Assembly: GCA_022113835.1 (NCBI GenBank)
Contig: JAILWY010000019.1
Span: 2,046,001 to 2,110,000 of the forward strand
DNA length: 64,000 nucleotides
Direction of reading: 5' to 3'
Source: Atopsyche davidsoni
Lineage: Eukaryota > Arthropoda > Insecta > Trichoptera > Hydrobiosidae
The notes under the pieces are model-generated. The model made no database searches, was not told the origin of the DNA, and saw only the letters and a list, made by a program, of their open reading frames with translations. The translations under genes and the position numbers were made by a program. Shown here piece by piece: positions 26,001 through 38,187 of the stretch. Each line of letters begins with the position of its first letter. The first letter of the stretch is position 1.

Positions 26001-26983
26001 TGTCAGAATGTTTTCGGTATCAGTAGCATTCACGCCACCAAAACCACTATAACACCTATTGTATATCACCCTGTGAGTCCACGTACGTGGGGCTCCCGTT
26101 AATGGCATATATCATAGAGGGGCTCGTTTCCCGTTGTCCTGCAGTACACCCAGGCTTCGATGCTTCATTCGCAGAACAAATGCTCGTCCAAGACCGACGT
26201 GTGGGCCTTCGCCGTCACCCTGTGGGAAATCCTCTCCTTCGCCAGGGAGCAACCCTTCGAAGATATGAGCGACGAGAGCGTCATTGAAAACCTGACCCAG
26301 TACTACCGCTGCACCGGAGATCACGTGAGTTTGATGTGTTTATATTTTTAATTAATATACAGCAGAATTCTGAAAGATTGGGAAAAGGCGAATTTGATTC
26401 TAACAAGCTCTATCATAAATATGAGTATTTTTTATAATTATAAAAATATATAAGAACGCCTATTTTTTAAAGAAAAATTAAAATTTTTATAGATGTTTGT
26501 TTGCAAAAAAGATTTAGTTATTTATTGCAGTAGTTGCAGGTTTTAGAAATAAACTTTTTCTTTGTATTATTTTTCAAAATGGTTCGACTCGTACGTTCAT
26601 ATCTTTAAAATTATATTTATATCTTTAAAAAAACACTCTGGAGTTGGATAGTAATGCTTTACAAAACAAATAAGAGAAAAAAATCATACAACAATGTCCA
26701 TGCAGGGTATATGCAGGCTGTCTTAGGAGCGAAGGGAGTGATATGTTTCCATCCAAGCACACCACTAAGGCGACGTTTTTATGAATCCCGAGTTATTCAT
26801 GACACATGATGGTGAATTTTCTCTCCACAGGTTGTGTTGGCAAACCCCATCAAGTGCCCGAAGGAGATTTACGACTTGATGTGCGAGTGCTGGCGCCGCG
26901 ATGAGTCCGACCGCCCCAACTTCCGCGAAATCCATTTGTTCTTGCAGCGCAAGAACCTCGGCTACAAACCTGAAATGAACTAA
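17039..26983 (+). CDS. discoidin domain receptor homologue, pseudokinase, 5' partial
   Basis: Ten GT-AG exons in consistent phase: 17039-17178, 17353-17560, 18931-19074, 19223-19401, 20989-21088, 21163-21901, 22180-22272, 22909-23062, 26175-26324, 26831-26983. They give 686 residues after a split first codon. DDRs are collagen-binding receptor tyrosine kinases. Residues 1-164 are the membrane-proximal extracellular domain ([24 protein letters not shown]). 177-197 is the membrane helix. 258-385 is a juxtamembrane region with proline runs and an NPIY motif (295-298). About 388-683 is the kinase fold. The glycine loop (LGNGRFG) and IHRDLATRN remain. The VAVK lysine is Met427 (VCVM), the helix-C glutamate position is His444 and DFG is ELG (Glu549), so phosphotransfer is unlikely. 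NLYPNDYY keeps the activation-loop tyrosines. The signal peptide and discoidin domain are not in view. Confidence 0.93.
24660..25120. other. less AT-rich segment within the large DDR intron
   Basis: Inside the 3.1-kb intron between 23062 and 26175, this segment is clearly less AT-rich and carries a 115-codon + strand open frame from 24787. The translation has no DDR similarity and would break the kinase domain, so it is not an exon of that gene. It may be an intronic enhancer or an old insertion. Confidence 0.35.
26145..26174 (+). other. possible 10-codon alternative exon extension in the DDR gene
   Basis: Two in-frame acceptors precede kinase exon 9. The upstream one (CCGTTGTCCTGCAG, exon from 26145) has the better pyrimidine tract and would add ten residues, [10 protein letters not shown]. 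The downstream one (CATTCGCAG, exon from 26175) aligns with vertebrate DDRs without an insertion: ESVLM followed by [13 protein letters not shown] used the second in the gene model, but both may be used. Confidence 0.5.
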
Positions 26984-27204
26984 ATCCACGAGAACTTTGC
27001 GACTCAGCCATGTGGCTAGATTCTAATATCAATGATTAAGAATTCGGAACATGATTGGGTTCGCATATTATGATGACTTGAGCATCTTGTCATATTCTTA
27101 TTATTTTAAGAATGATTATTTTAGTGTGTATTATATTTTTTTTTCTAAGAGTTGAAATTGGAAAGCATCTTAGATAAATGGCAATATCAGTAAACATTTC
27201 ACGG

Positions 27205-27210
27205 AATAAA
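27205..27210 (+). terminator. polyadenylation signal of the DDR gene
   Basis: A consensus AATAAA about 220 bases after the DDR stop, followed by a T-rich stretch. It is the first consensus hexamer after the stop codon that I saw, so it is the likeliest 3' end. Confidence 0.5.
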
Positions 27211-30200
27211 TCATTTCTTTGATTTATTTTTATTCAGTGCATCTGCCATATTTAATTATGTTATTGTTTTGCTTCTTACATCATATATAATATAACTATT
27301 GCTTAGAAAGTAATACGTATTATAAAAACTTATACTATAAAAATCACTGAATTGAGCTTGTACCATCTAAAAGAAACAGAAATTTGAGAAAATACACATG
27401 GAAATAACAACTGGTTTCTCTGTATTTTTATAAGTATAATAAATTATTGTACTATAATAGTAAGCTTTAGGTTATCGATTAAAATACGGTAGTATATAAT
27501 TACGTTGAACTGCTAAGTGATAAAAATATTTAATATTGTCGATGAACAATATGCTCACCGTTTATTAACGCTGTGATTTTTAACTTAAAAAATACACTTT
27601 CGAAATTCGGCCTTTATTATAAAATAAAAAATATTTCTGAATTTTGGCCTAGTAATTGAAAATTTTTGATGTATCGAATACCACATAAAACTTAAGATTA
27701 TTTTATAATTTCAAAATTTAATTCAAGAAAATTACATTTTAAATAACAATGGCATTTGAATATGACTTCTATTAAAGAAATATTCAATACACTTTACAGC
27801 TACATTAATTTATTCAGATGTCTTTAAATCGACTTTAAACACAACAAATGCAAAAATAAAATGATAAATGATTATAATTTTCATATTTCGGTCTCATGTA
27901 AGAAAGTATTATTATTGTATAACAGTTTAACATAATTAACGATAAATATAGATATACTCTATTGTAGGTAATAATTTAACCAAACCAAACCAGTGACTAT
28001 GTCATCAAATACTCATAAACAACATATATAGGGTATAATATTATTTTGATTATTTTTTATTTTCACTGTTCACATCACAGTTCGACGATGCGGGTAAAAA
28101 TAGATATAACCGGTAGCTTAATGATAAGAATATTCTGATTATTGTAATGTTTTCATTTGATTTTTTGTTTTGGTAATGCAAAAAAAAAGCATTACTTATG
28201 TACATAATTTCTTCTTTCTTTAATATTTTTATTATTTTAAGCTTAAAATTCACATTAAACTCTACACTTTATTTATTAAATTGTTATTTTAGTATGATTG
28301 GGTAGTTTAAATTAGTATTATTTGTTAAACTCGTTAATTTATATTTAGTTAAATATTTTAATTAAATTAAATATTTTGCATGACCATTCAAAAAACAATT
28401 ATCTTTAATATTCCCAAGGTCTTATAATTTATCTTTTGCCTCCTCCTACTTATGTGCATAGTCAATTAAATTTAAAACATGTGTAACTGAGTTATAAGAA
28501 AAACACATTACAATTTTATTTACATATCCCGAAATGTTAGAGAACTCTATTTTGTGATATTAATGTAATTGATAAGTTGTGTCATTTTAATTTGCTACTT
28601 ACAATATTATTTCTATTTTATAATACTCATAAATATCAGCTTATAAAGCGAAAATTGCAAAACATCAGCCCCTGTAATGAATGTAAATAAACTATTTTTA
28701 ATAACTTCTTGATAATGTATGCAACATGTAATTATATAAAAATGTTCATTTCTCAAATATAAAAGTGCCAAAGTCATTTTCAGCTGCTTTCTCAGTCAAT
28801 TTGAAATTTAAAACGACTTTAAACTTTCAGAGCTTATCACGAATAATTAAAAAATTAATTCTTCTTTTCTTACTTTCGTTGAAATTGAAATTATCATAAA
28901 AATGACAATAAAGTTTACATCTGACTTGTGAATACTTATGATGAACTATTTCTAAGGGCACTGCACTCGTTTGCTCGAGGCACAGAATCTTAACTTTGTA
29001 ACTTAATGTATATTCTTATAAAGAAACAGTGGGCATTATTGTGAGTGGAACTTGAGCAGTATTAGTACACGGATGTAAAGGGAAAAAATCAATATGTATG
29101 TATCGATTTGTTGAAAAACTATAATACAGTTTCTTGGCAAAATATTCATACCATATCGGTTCCTGTTTGAGATGAGTTATATTGGACGAGCCAGGCAGCC
29201 TCGCCGGCCAGGGTCCACAGCGAGTTACAGTACTGCCATAAAGATTGCATTTCCGCCATTTCATGCGAGGCTACGTCCAAGTAACGGTCACATTACTTAT
29301 CATTTTGTTTACCTAATACTCTCTTCCCACATCGTAACTTCATTCAAAATATATTTTTTATTTCATGATGAATACACTATTAGGAAAAGTTTATAAAATA
29401 AGCATAATAATTTAAAAGTATGTACTCGTATATTAAGATCTTTAGATAATAAATTAGTTCTAAGTTTTCTCTTATTTCTCTTATTTATTGTTAAAATTTT
29501 TTAGGTGAAAAATCCTTAAAAAGGCCAGGTTTTTAATGACATCGACTAGGCTTAAACATCATATTGTACCAAGCGAATGATCTATAAAATTGAACTTCGC
29601 TTGGGGTTTTGTATTTTTTGCTCTTACTATCGTATCATCTACTAGTCATAAGATAATTATCTTGCTTATCGCCATTTAAATTAAGATTTATTCAGTGAAA
29701 TGTCTTAAATACTGATTATGATTACATAACGCTCGGAGAGTTTTAATTATGGATATATATAATACATACAGAGTTTTAATTACATGTTATCTTTTATGTA
29801 TACGATTTTTATGTCTTTGGCTGTCCATCAAAATTAATTTATAAATGTTTTTGTTACTCGTTTTGATTTATCCTATGTTTTATGTATAGTTTGGGATGAT
29901 TATTTTAATAAGGTACGTTTTATTTAGATTTGGTATCAAATCGACGACCAGGCTATATTATTTAAAATGATTTTGAACCACGGATTTTATTGTTTCCTTG
30001 CATTTATACTATTTAAATATATTGATGTTAAATGTTCGCTTTCAGTATATAACCCCATAATACCCTTGTGTAACCGTGAACCTATTTCAGGTTAACTATT
30101 TCTTCACGTAAAGTCAACTGCCAATTTCGATCCAAGGCAATGTCATCTTTACATACTCACATACTGTACTTTCAGTGTATTCTCCTAACTGTGCGTAATA

Positions 30201-33200
30201 GGTGTTTAATATTAATCAAAATAACTGGGTGTTTCTTAATATTTAAGCACGTGAACTTACCGTATACTGTCATACCGAAAAAGAACAATCAATTTATTGA
30301 ACCAAAATCATAACATCTGATTTCCGACGCCGTGCTGGCCGCGAGCACGCGCTCTCCACACTCTGTGCCAACGACAACTCAACTGGCGTATTCCACTCGA
30401 GCTTGTTCTACATAACAATAGATTTCGTATATACGGATACACGGTAAATAATATATAATGTATGCACTAATTGATGTGAAATTACTGTCTAGAATATAAT
30501 CAAGTTTTGAATGTTTAAGTATTCTTCACTACACAACTGTTTAGTAACCCATTATTATTTATTAATTTATCATAATGTATTTAGACTTTCGTTTGGTTTG
30601 TTTCCTCTCTGTATTTATGATTTTAAAAGAGATATTTTTTATTGCGATAAGAAGGTATGAAGATGACATAATAATATGCATCCAGGCAAATATCTGTGTC
30701 GAATGTATATCATAATATTCTCTATCTTAAATTTTATATTGACCCTGTTTATCTTTATCATTTCCAGTAAAAACTTTCGTAATTATAAAACATAAATGTT
30801 TAGTTAGATTACTATATAATAAGGTTTTAACTACTATCTGTTAAATGTTGTCTCAAAAGCGTTGGTAAAGAGAACGAATATCGCGAAATTCATTTTGAAT
30901 TCGAAAAATATATTTTTTCAATTACGGAATCTCTGATCATTCCGTCAAAATTTTTTAAGCTTGTACAAAGCATTTAAATAATAAAAAAATCTGGCTTGTT
31001 AATGAAATGGACAATATTGACCTCTCTTTTACCAACGGTTTATTTGCGGCGAGGGAGATACGCTAAGGGCGTGCTGGTGCGTGGCGAGGCACATTCTGTG
31101 GCATCTTGTCCTTACACATTCATTTGCCATCAAATTTAAAAAAATATATCATCTTTAACATTAACTTATGTTAAATCATAAAGCAATGAATGGTTGCACC
31201 TATAAATCATATTGACAATATTATAAAATTGTTATGTAAATGTGATGACATTTTCGTGTTTAACCTGTCGCACCAGCATTCTCTTAAGTGTGTATGGTAG
31301 ATAATCCAAATACCATGGGAAAATAACATAAAGACATTTGAAATCGTACATAAAGAAACGCTTTAATTTAAATATTAAGAAAGAACCACGCGAGAGCAAG
31401 ACTTGAATGTCTTATTAAGGTTGAATTAAGTTGGCAGCAAGAAAGTCTGGTAATTATAACAGGGTATCTCCCGCTTCGTGATCATATGTGTGAAATATAT
31501 ATGTAATATTAAGTTGATGTGAACCTTTACTCACGAAAGCAAATAGATCCTAACACTCTGGAATTCCCAAATATAGAGGCTTAAAAATATGAAATCTCTT
31601 TTATTTTTGACGACCTTTTCCTTCCTAATCCACACTGAAAAAAACACATTGGGCAAATAAGCGCTTTATCAAAACACAAAACTGCCTTTCAATTGCTAAG
31701 AATAAATTAACACATGTCACATTAATACTACGTCAATAATTTATTTACAAGACATTCCGTGAACAAGAATTAAAAGTTAAAGGTAAGTTTAAAAAGTATT
31801 TTTCAAGCTCAGAGAACTAAGTAGGTTTTCAGAAAATAAAAGTTTCTGCGGTTAGACGTCCATACTTTCTCCAAGCACAAAACTTATTTAGTCATCAAAA
31901 TCAAAAGATCTTATTGTGCTATTATCAAAATAATATATTCAGTTCTGTTGATGAGCGCACTGAATTTCATTTTCTCTAAAAATGATGGACTTTGCCAGAA
32001 AGTCTCTCTAACAAAATGTGGTTTGTTGTGGTATTACGCCTCGACTTAGTAATCAAATGCCTCTTTTTACCAGTTTGTAATCTTTCCTATGCGTGCCTGT
32101 GGCTGAGTATTCACTTTCGCAGGTGTGATATAGCATACCTGGTGATTAGGCCTTCGGGTAAAGCGGTGTTTGGCGTGACCCTAGAACCCAAATACAGTGA
32201 GTGACCTTGACACTCTTCATAAACTATTCCTAATTTGCAAAAAATCAAACAAATCATCCCAGGATTCTCGTGCAAGAGTATTGATTTTTCAAACAAGGAC
32301 CATAAAAACTTACCTTGCGAGCGTAATACAACATTTGCAATTTTTGTCAAAACAATTCGCACGAAAAAAGTATTTGATACCTATTTTACAAAGCAAATAT
32401 GCAAAAACTAGTAGAACATTTTAAAGATATTTACAGTAAGAATCGTAGATAAATCATAAAATGATTTTTTTAAGTGAAGTTACAAGAAATATTTTTTTTA
32501 TAAAAGGTCGAGTGCAAATTATAAAAGCAATGGGGCTACATTCTAATATTTTTTTACCTGATCAATCCGGTGATAGTTGATAATCAATAGGTTGGGCCTT
32601 ATAGGCTTATTTTGCCCAAAAAGGTATTTGAGAGACACGGTTTGCACACGAAATGAAAAGAAAAAAACCATACATTTCTGTTAAAAAAACATATGGGAAA
32701 TATCAAACGCTTTTCGATGAAATATCAAGTTTAAAAATCATATAAAAGTCATATTACTTATTGAAAAGATTGAAATATTTTCATATAAATTATTTTTTTA
32801 ATATATCATATTTGTTTTATAATAAAAATTTAATGGATAGCTGTGTATAAAATTTAAAAGAGGCTTATACAATATTTTATGTTCCGGATATACGCGACAG
32901 TAAAGTAAATTAAAAAAATAAAGATTTTGATCAGAAAAACGGAAACCGGATACATAAGTAGCCGTTCGTGTTTACCCTCTCAGCCAATTTACATAGTGAT
33001 ACTTGTACACTGATTCTTTTATATATTGGAACAAATGTTCTAATTTAAGAAAGAATTAAAATTAGATTTTACTATTGTCATTGAGTTAGTATTCACTAAG
33101 CTTAACGAATTTATTTATTTTAAATATATAAAAAAAAAAGTTGAATTATTTAATGAAAAACATTAAAAAATGTTGTTCGATAATAAAATAAATGTTTCAG

Positions 33201-35109
33201 TGAAAATGGTATTATATTTTGAATTGTTTGTTGATAAAATATTGATTGATATTGAGTAATGATTTAATATTTTATATAAGAATCGTTAGAAAAGATGAGT
33301 TTACACCCACATATTTACATATCATGACATTGTTTACTTTTTTTGGGTGAAAGGGAAATAAATTACTTATTTGTAAGTTGAATGTCTAAAATCTATAATT
33401 AGAAAATTATTTGGGACTCTTTTAAAATATTGAGGTTATTTTTAATGATACTCATAATACAATAAACTGGTGTATAATTTGAGGTATTAGAATTTGAGGT
33501 ATTAGAATATTTATAGTTGAATTTTCGTACAAAATAAAATTGTATTTTTTAATTTATTTTACGTTTAACACTAAAAATTCTCAACCCGGTATATTATTAC
33601 TTAGAAAGATTTCATAATCAAAAGCATCATGAGTACTCGCTAATTTGCAAAGATACCGTGGTAAAAAATTAAGACGCTAGGTTACAAAGCTCATATGCTT
33701 TCTATGACTGAAAAACAACTTACAATCGTTTTCATCGTTGTTTTAATTGATTTTTAACCTATTTATTCGCATTATTTTTTTAGCTATAAATAATTTTTTT
33801 AATGATTTTTTAGTGTTTAAGAATTAATATAAAAATATTTAATTTTTGTTTATAATGACGTCTTATTTATCAGTAATGATCGAAATCTAAAAAAATATAT
33901 TACAAATAAAAAAAAATAACTATATAAATCTAAAGCATTTATGGAAAAAATAATTGACACCTGGTGTCCTATTTTAAGATAATGTGATGACATTTTATGA
34001 ACTACGTACAAAGTTTTTGGAAAATTGACAATATCCAATTACACACTTGGGATAGCATGTCATTCTTTACGGTTTGATATTAAAAATCCGTTTGCTTCGA
34101 TAAGTTTTTATCGGAAGCCGGTCTTATCTTGGTTCCGGCTTTGAAGTGTTCAAGTAAAGATATAAAAAATATATAAAAGTGTTATCTGTTCACGCACCTA
34201 CTTACTCATATAAAGAGTGTAAAAGGTTTCTATGAAAAGTCTAAGAATTCTACAGTTACTTTGCATTTTTAGGGTTAAATTAAAAAGAATAAAATAAGTA
34301 TGTTCGTTAATTCAAAAAACAACAGTAATCAATATTTGAATTTAACACATTTGTTACCTTTTTAATAAAAAAAATAAAACCAAAATATGACAGTTACTGG
34401 TCAAAAATGAAAATTTACAAATTGCAAAGTTATACATAATTATAAAAAAAACATTTATATAAAGAAGGCTGAGAAATAAAAAGCCAACGATTTTAATTGG
34501 AAATCGACTAACTGTTTATTATAATAACTGTATTTTTGGCGGAAACCTTGAATATGTATAATCGTTATTATATAGTCTCCAAAAACATTAAAAGAATTAA
34601 ATTTTATTTTTCCTTGGTCAAAAAACCCCGAGCAAAAAAAAAAATCAGATTTCACGTTTCAATGCAATTGCATATTTTAATGATTTTCTGAATCACTCAC
34701 TATAAATGGTCGTCTTTTAACTGTAACAACAGATGTTTGATAAATAACAAAATACATTTAAAAAATAAATAAATATTAATGTAACACGTCTTAATTAAAA
34801 AAAATAAGATAGATATTCTACGATGAGTTAATTTTAAGGTCGCGTCTTATTTTAGCTATTTTCCCACGTGTAGGATGCGAAACTGAAGTCAGTTTCAAAG
34901 AAAACCCAAGGAATCTGTAGTAATTCAATATTTATACTTTATTTTTACGTTGCTTAGCACCTTAGAAAAGAAGTCCATTAAAAGCGCCCGCCAAATCCTG
35001 CAAACTCAATCAAAAAGAAAGCCGTTTTAAACTCACATTATGGAGAACCCTGTTTACTTAAAAACCTATAACAGGTTAAGTCAAAGTTGAATGTAAATCC
35101 AGAAATATA
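27211..35109. other. long AT-rich intergenic stretch
   Basis: No coding exon, RNA gene or bounded mobile element is supported over nearly 8 kb. Less AT-rich patches at about 29160-29290, 30310-30410 and 31030-31110 have no recognisable coding motif. They could be regulatory. Open frames of 60-80 codons look random. Confidence 0.5.
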
Positions 35110-35330
35110 TTTTCGTTTACATGAAGCCTCGTTTTAAATTAGTATCTGTCACTAGGCGAGCGACTTTAGTGTCAAGTACTCCGAGGGGTTATTTTGTGGC
35201 AGTAGCAAAGATCGTCGCGGGTTTTTATTGTTCCGTCGCTGATGCATCTCGTCGTCAAGCGCCGCCCCCCGACTTCCGGTTGAAAGAGGCGCTAATGGAT
35301 AGGGTACCTATCCGCTCCGAATAATATTTT
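35110..35330. other. GC-richer island with an ETS-like word
   Basis: A GC-richer 220-base block with a 67-codon + strand open frame that I do not recognise. It contains ACTTCCGG near 35271, the reverse complement of a consensus ETS site. A second patch at 35880-36060 is also GC-rich and carries GGCGCCCCGGGG. Neither shows splice-bounded coding sequence. Both are candidate regulatory elements. Confidence 0.35.
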
Positions 35331-36529
35331 AGTACAAAACTTTGTTTTTGAACCCTTGTCTCCACGTTTATATATTTTAAAATTTAATTTGTTATGTAAA
35401 ATTCAACAATAAAAAAATATAATTACAAATGTGTAAAAAAAAACAATGCAAAAATAAATCTTAGAAAGTTGTCTTTCTCATTCTCTCAAATAGTGAAGTC
35501 CTCACCCCCCTGGATTGGACTAAATCATTAAAAATCCGGTTTTGAGTTGTACTATAAGACCCCGTATGCAAACAACGCCATTCTAGTGGACAAAGAAGTA
35601 TATTTTCCCTGTAAATCTTTCGATTTTTTTTAACCATTAGCCTCAATGTGGTGAAAGCCGGGTACTCTGGGGTTTGCAATGCTTGGCTTTAGGTTCCCTG
35701 AAAGAAATCCATACGTAGGAATAAATTACAGACAAAAACATATAGTGGTAATTTTTGTAAGGTAACATTTTAAGTAAGTCTCTATTAATAATTATTATTA
35801 AAAAAGTTCCGTTGTGATCAAGGCCCAGCATGGTCACCGTAGTAATGTTCCAGTTAAACACATTAACATCGCAGATATCTCCAGGGCGTCCTAATAAGCG
35901 TTCAAATAACCGAAACCAAAGATAACCCCCCCAGTGTTTATATATAAACACGTTTTTATTTAATATTAACGCCACCTCGCCCGGCGGCAGATTCTGCAAT
36001 ACGGGTCGCCCGTTCCCCCATTAGCGGCGCCCCGGGGGGAGAGTGGGTCCTGAAAATACCCATTGAATTTTAAACAGGTAATCGCGTTTTCAAAAAATCT
36101 TTTTCTTTAATACTCACTACTGTTAACTCTGTAACATTAAATTTTCAATAAATATCAAGAAAAGCTTTTATTACCATATTGAGGTCGTATTTTGGATATA
36201 CTTTAAATATAAAATATTTTATTTAGCTTTTAAAATAAATACGTACATGTACTTATAAGCAACAGTAAGTGATTGAGTATGAAAAAAAACTATGATACCA
36301 CTTTTTTTATACATTGACAATTCAACTTTAACAAAGTTTCAATGGGTACGTATTTTCGTATGCGGTCAGATATAAAGTAAAGAGTATTTTTATGAAACAG
36401 TATACATTTCAACTAAGGACAATGTGACTATCGCTAGTAATTTTGCTCTTTATGTTAAAACAATGAATTTTTAAAAAATCTATGCAATATCCACTGAATA
36501 ATAATGATTTCATATAATTAGGAAACCTC

Positions 36530-36905
36530 CCCGCTCTCCCCATTCTGTTGCTTGTGCATGGCTGCTATTCTGTACCGTGAACGTGAGTAAAGGATCGGTA
36601 ATGGAGTGATGGACTTGGATTGATTGTGGAGGGATGTGCTCTGGAAGTACCTTGTCGAGGCGGGAGGGCTTCTGATATTGTTTCTGTAGCTTGCTGAAGA
36701 AGAATTATCGGATCTTTACGGAAGAGCTTTATAAAGAAAGGATTTATAATAATGCTACTGGGCAGCAGCAATACGCAGACTTTTCCTTCCAAAGGACCCG
36801 GGAACCCACTACACTATTTACCCTTAGAAAACCATGAACACTGACTCAGCATGAGTATATGCTCAGTGAAATGGTCACCAACCTTCTGTAAGGAGAGGCA
36901 CATGA
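36530..36905 (-). repeat. interspersed repeat family A, longest copy
   Basis: Read on the - strand this copy starts GTGCCTCTCC-TACAGAAGGTTGG and runs through the block shared with 7683-7800. It then continues into sequence without a partner in the window. A 75-codon open frame on the - strand has no recognisable motif. The order of shared blocks shows the 7.7-kb and 40.7-kb fragments are different parts of one longer element. Confidence 0.65.
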
Positions 36906-37990
36906 TGAATATATAATAAGGAAAGTATTTAGTGTGCCCAAAATAATTTCAAGACGCCATGAATTTAAAGTTGCTTTCACATGATCATATAAAAAAATAT
37001 ACTAGTTTTTAGACAAAATAATATTTTTAAAAACAGTGAAAAGAAAAAATACGATATCCACTACTAAAAATACAGAAGATAATAAAGTATATATTATTAA
37101 ATTACAACAATAGAGCACGATATTAAAATTAAACACATGATCAATAGCATATCATTATGTTTTGTTATAAATCAAAGGATTTCTTGCGTTTAATAGTTTG
37201 CATGAATTGAATTTTAGAGCTATTTGATTGAAAGAGAACAATAAGCCATTTTCCTAGTAATATATAACACCTGCAGATGCTCAAAAAGCTTTACAAAAAG
37301 ATAGAAAATCAACCCATTGTTGTGTATAAATAGAATAATAATGGCGTAAACAAAATGATTATCTTTGAAATTGAAAGAGAAAATATTCAATAGTTTTCAA
37401 TAACTATTCGTTAACAATACAATTATCTTTAAAAAGAAAATATTGAAAAGTTTCAAATTTTCGCAAAATTTTCCAAATTAATTAATAAAACAAATTTGTA
37501 TAATTTTTGGTTTATACATCATCAACGTTAATTAATGTCTAATCTATATAATCGTTGTATAATGATAAGAATGTTTTATCCATACATTTATTTAATTTTT
37601 TTGAAAAATTGTTTTTTTTTCAAATATTTAATTGAAGAAATAGAAGATATTAAAAGTCTATAATATAGTTTAATGTATAAAATAGTTTGAAACAAAGGTA
37701 AGAATGAATTAACGAAATTTCAATAAATAGAATCGTTACCAAAATTTTAATGGACATTGTGTTTTTGGAATATGTTTTAATTACATTTAATTAATTTTTG
37801 GATTGTACATGAAGAATATTAAGTAAAATGTTGTGGTTATTAATATCAAAACGCTTAATTAAAATTTGATTGAAACAATGAAACGGCTAAGAACTTTTAC
37901 TTCCTAATTATCTTTATAAAATAGTTAAACACGTAAATTGAATTTCATCGATAAAAAGCGATCGTTAGAATAGTTATTAAAATAATCAAT

Positions 37991-38187
37991 ATTTATAACA
38001 GAGAGTTCTTGCTGGAATTCTATTTTAGTATTTTAAATAAAATACTTGAATGATTTTTCCAAATGTAATTTTTTTTTAATTAAACCAAACTGAATTTGAT
38101 AATGCCAACGTGAAACGGTTGGCGAAACCAGTCACCAATAAGAACAACACGTGGAAAAATCACTCAAATATTTTATTAAAAATATTG
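37991..38187 (+). repeat. palindrome-family element, copy 1 (one arm decayed)
   Basis: This copy shares the outer sequence AGAGAGTTCTTG, the AATACTTGA-TGATTTTTCCA block and the core TTTGATAATGCCAACGTGAAA with the copies at 48501 and 62447. The right arm has the hammerhead-like core. The left arm keeps only the outer block, so it is not a full palindrome. It is the most diverged of the three. Confidence 0.8.
38096..38133 (+). ncRNA. hammerhead-like core, decayed stem III
   Basis: TTGATAA, then a six-pair stem (GCCAAC with GTTGGC), then GAAAC, follow the order of a hammerhead core. The stem III word is ACCAGT rather than the self-complementary ACCGGT seen in the other copies, so this copy is probably inactive. 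Confidence 0.35.

Noticed and set aside
35643..35999. 118-codon open frame on the - strand
   Set aside because: The residue order has no recognisable domain and the frame runs across an abrupt change in base composition. I treat it as chance.
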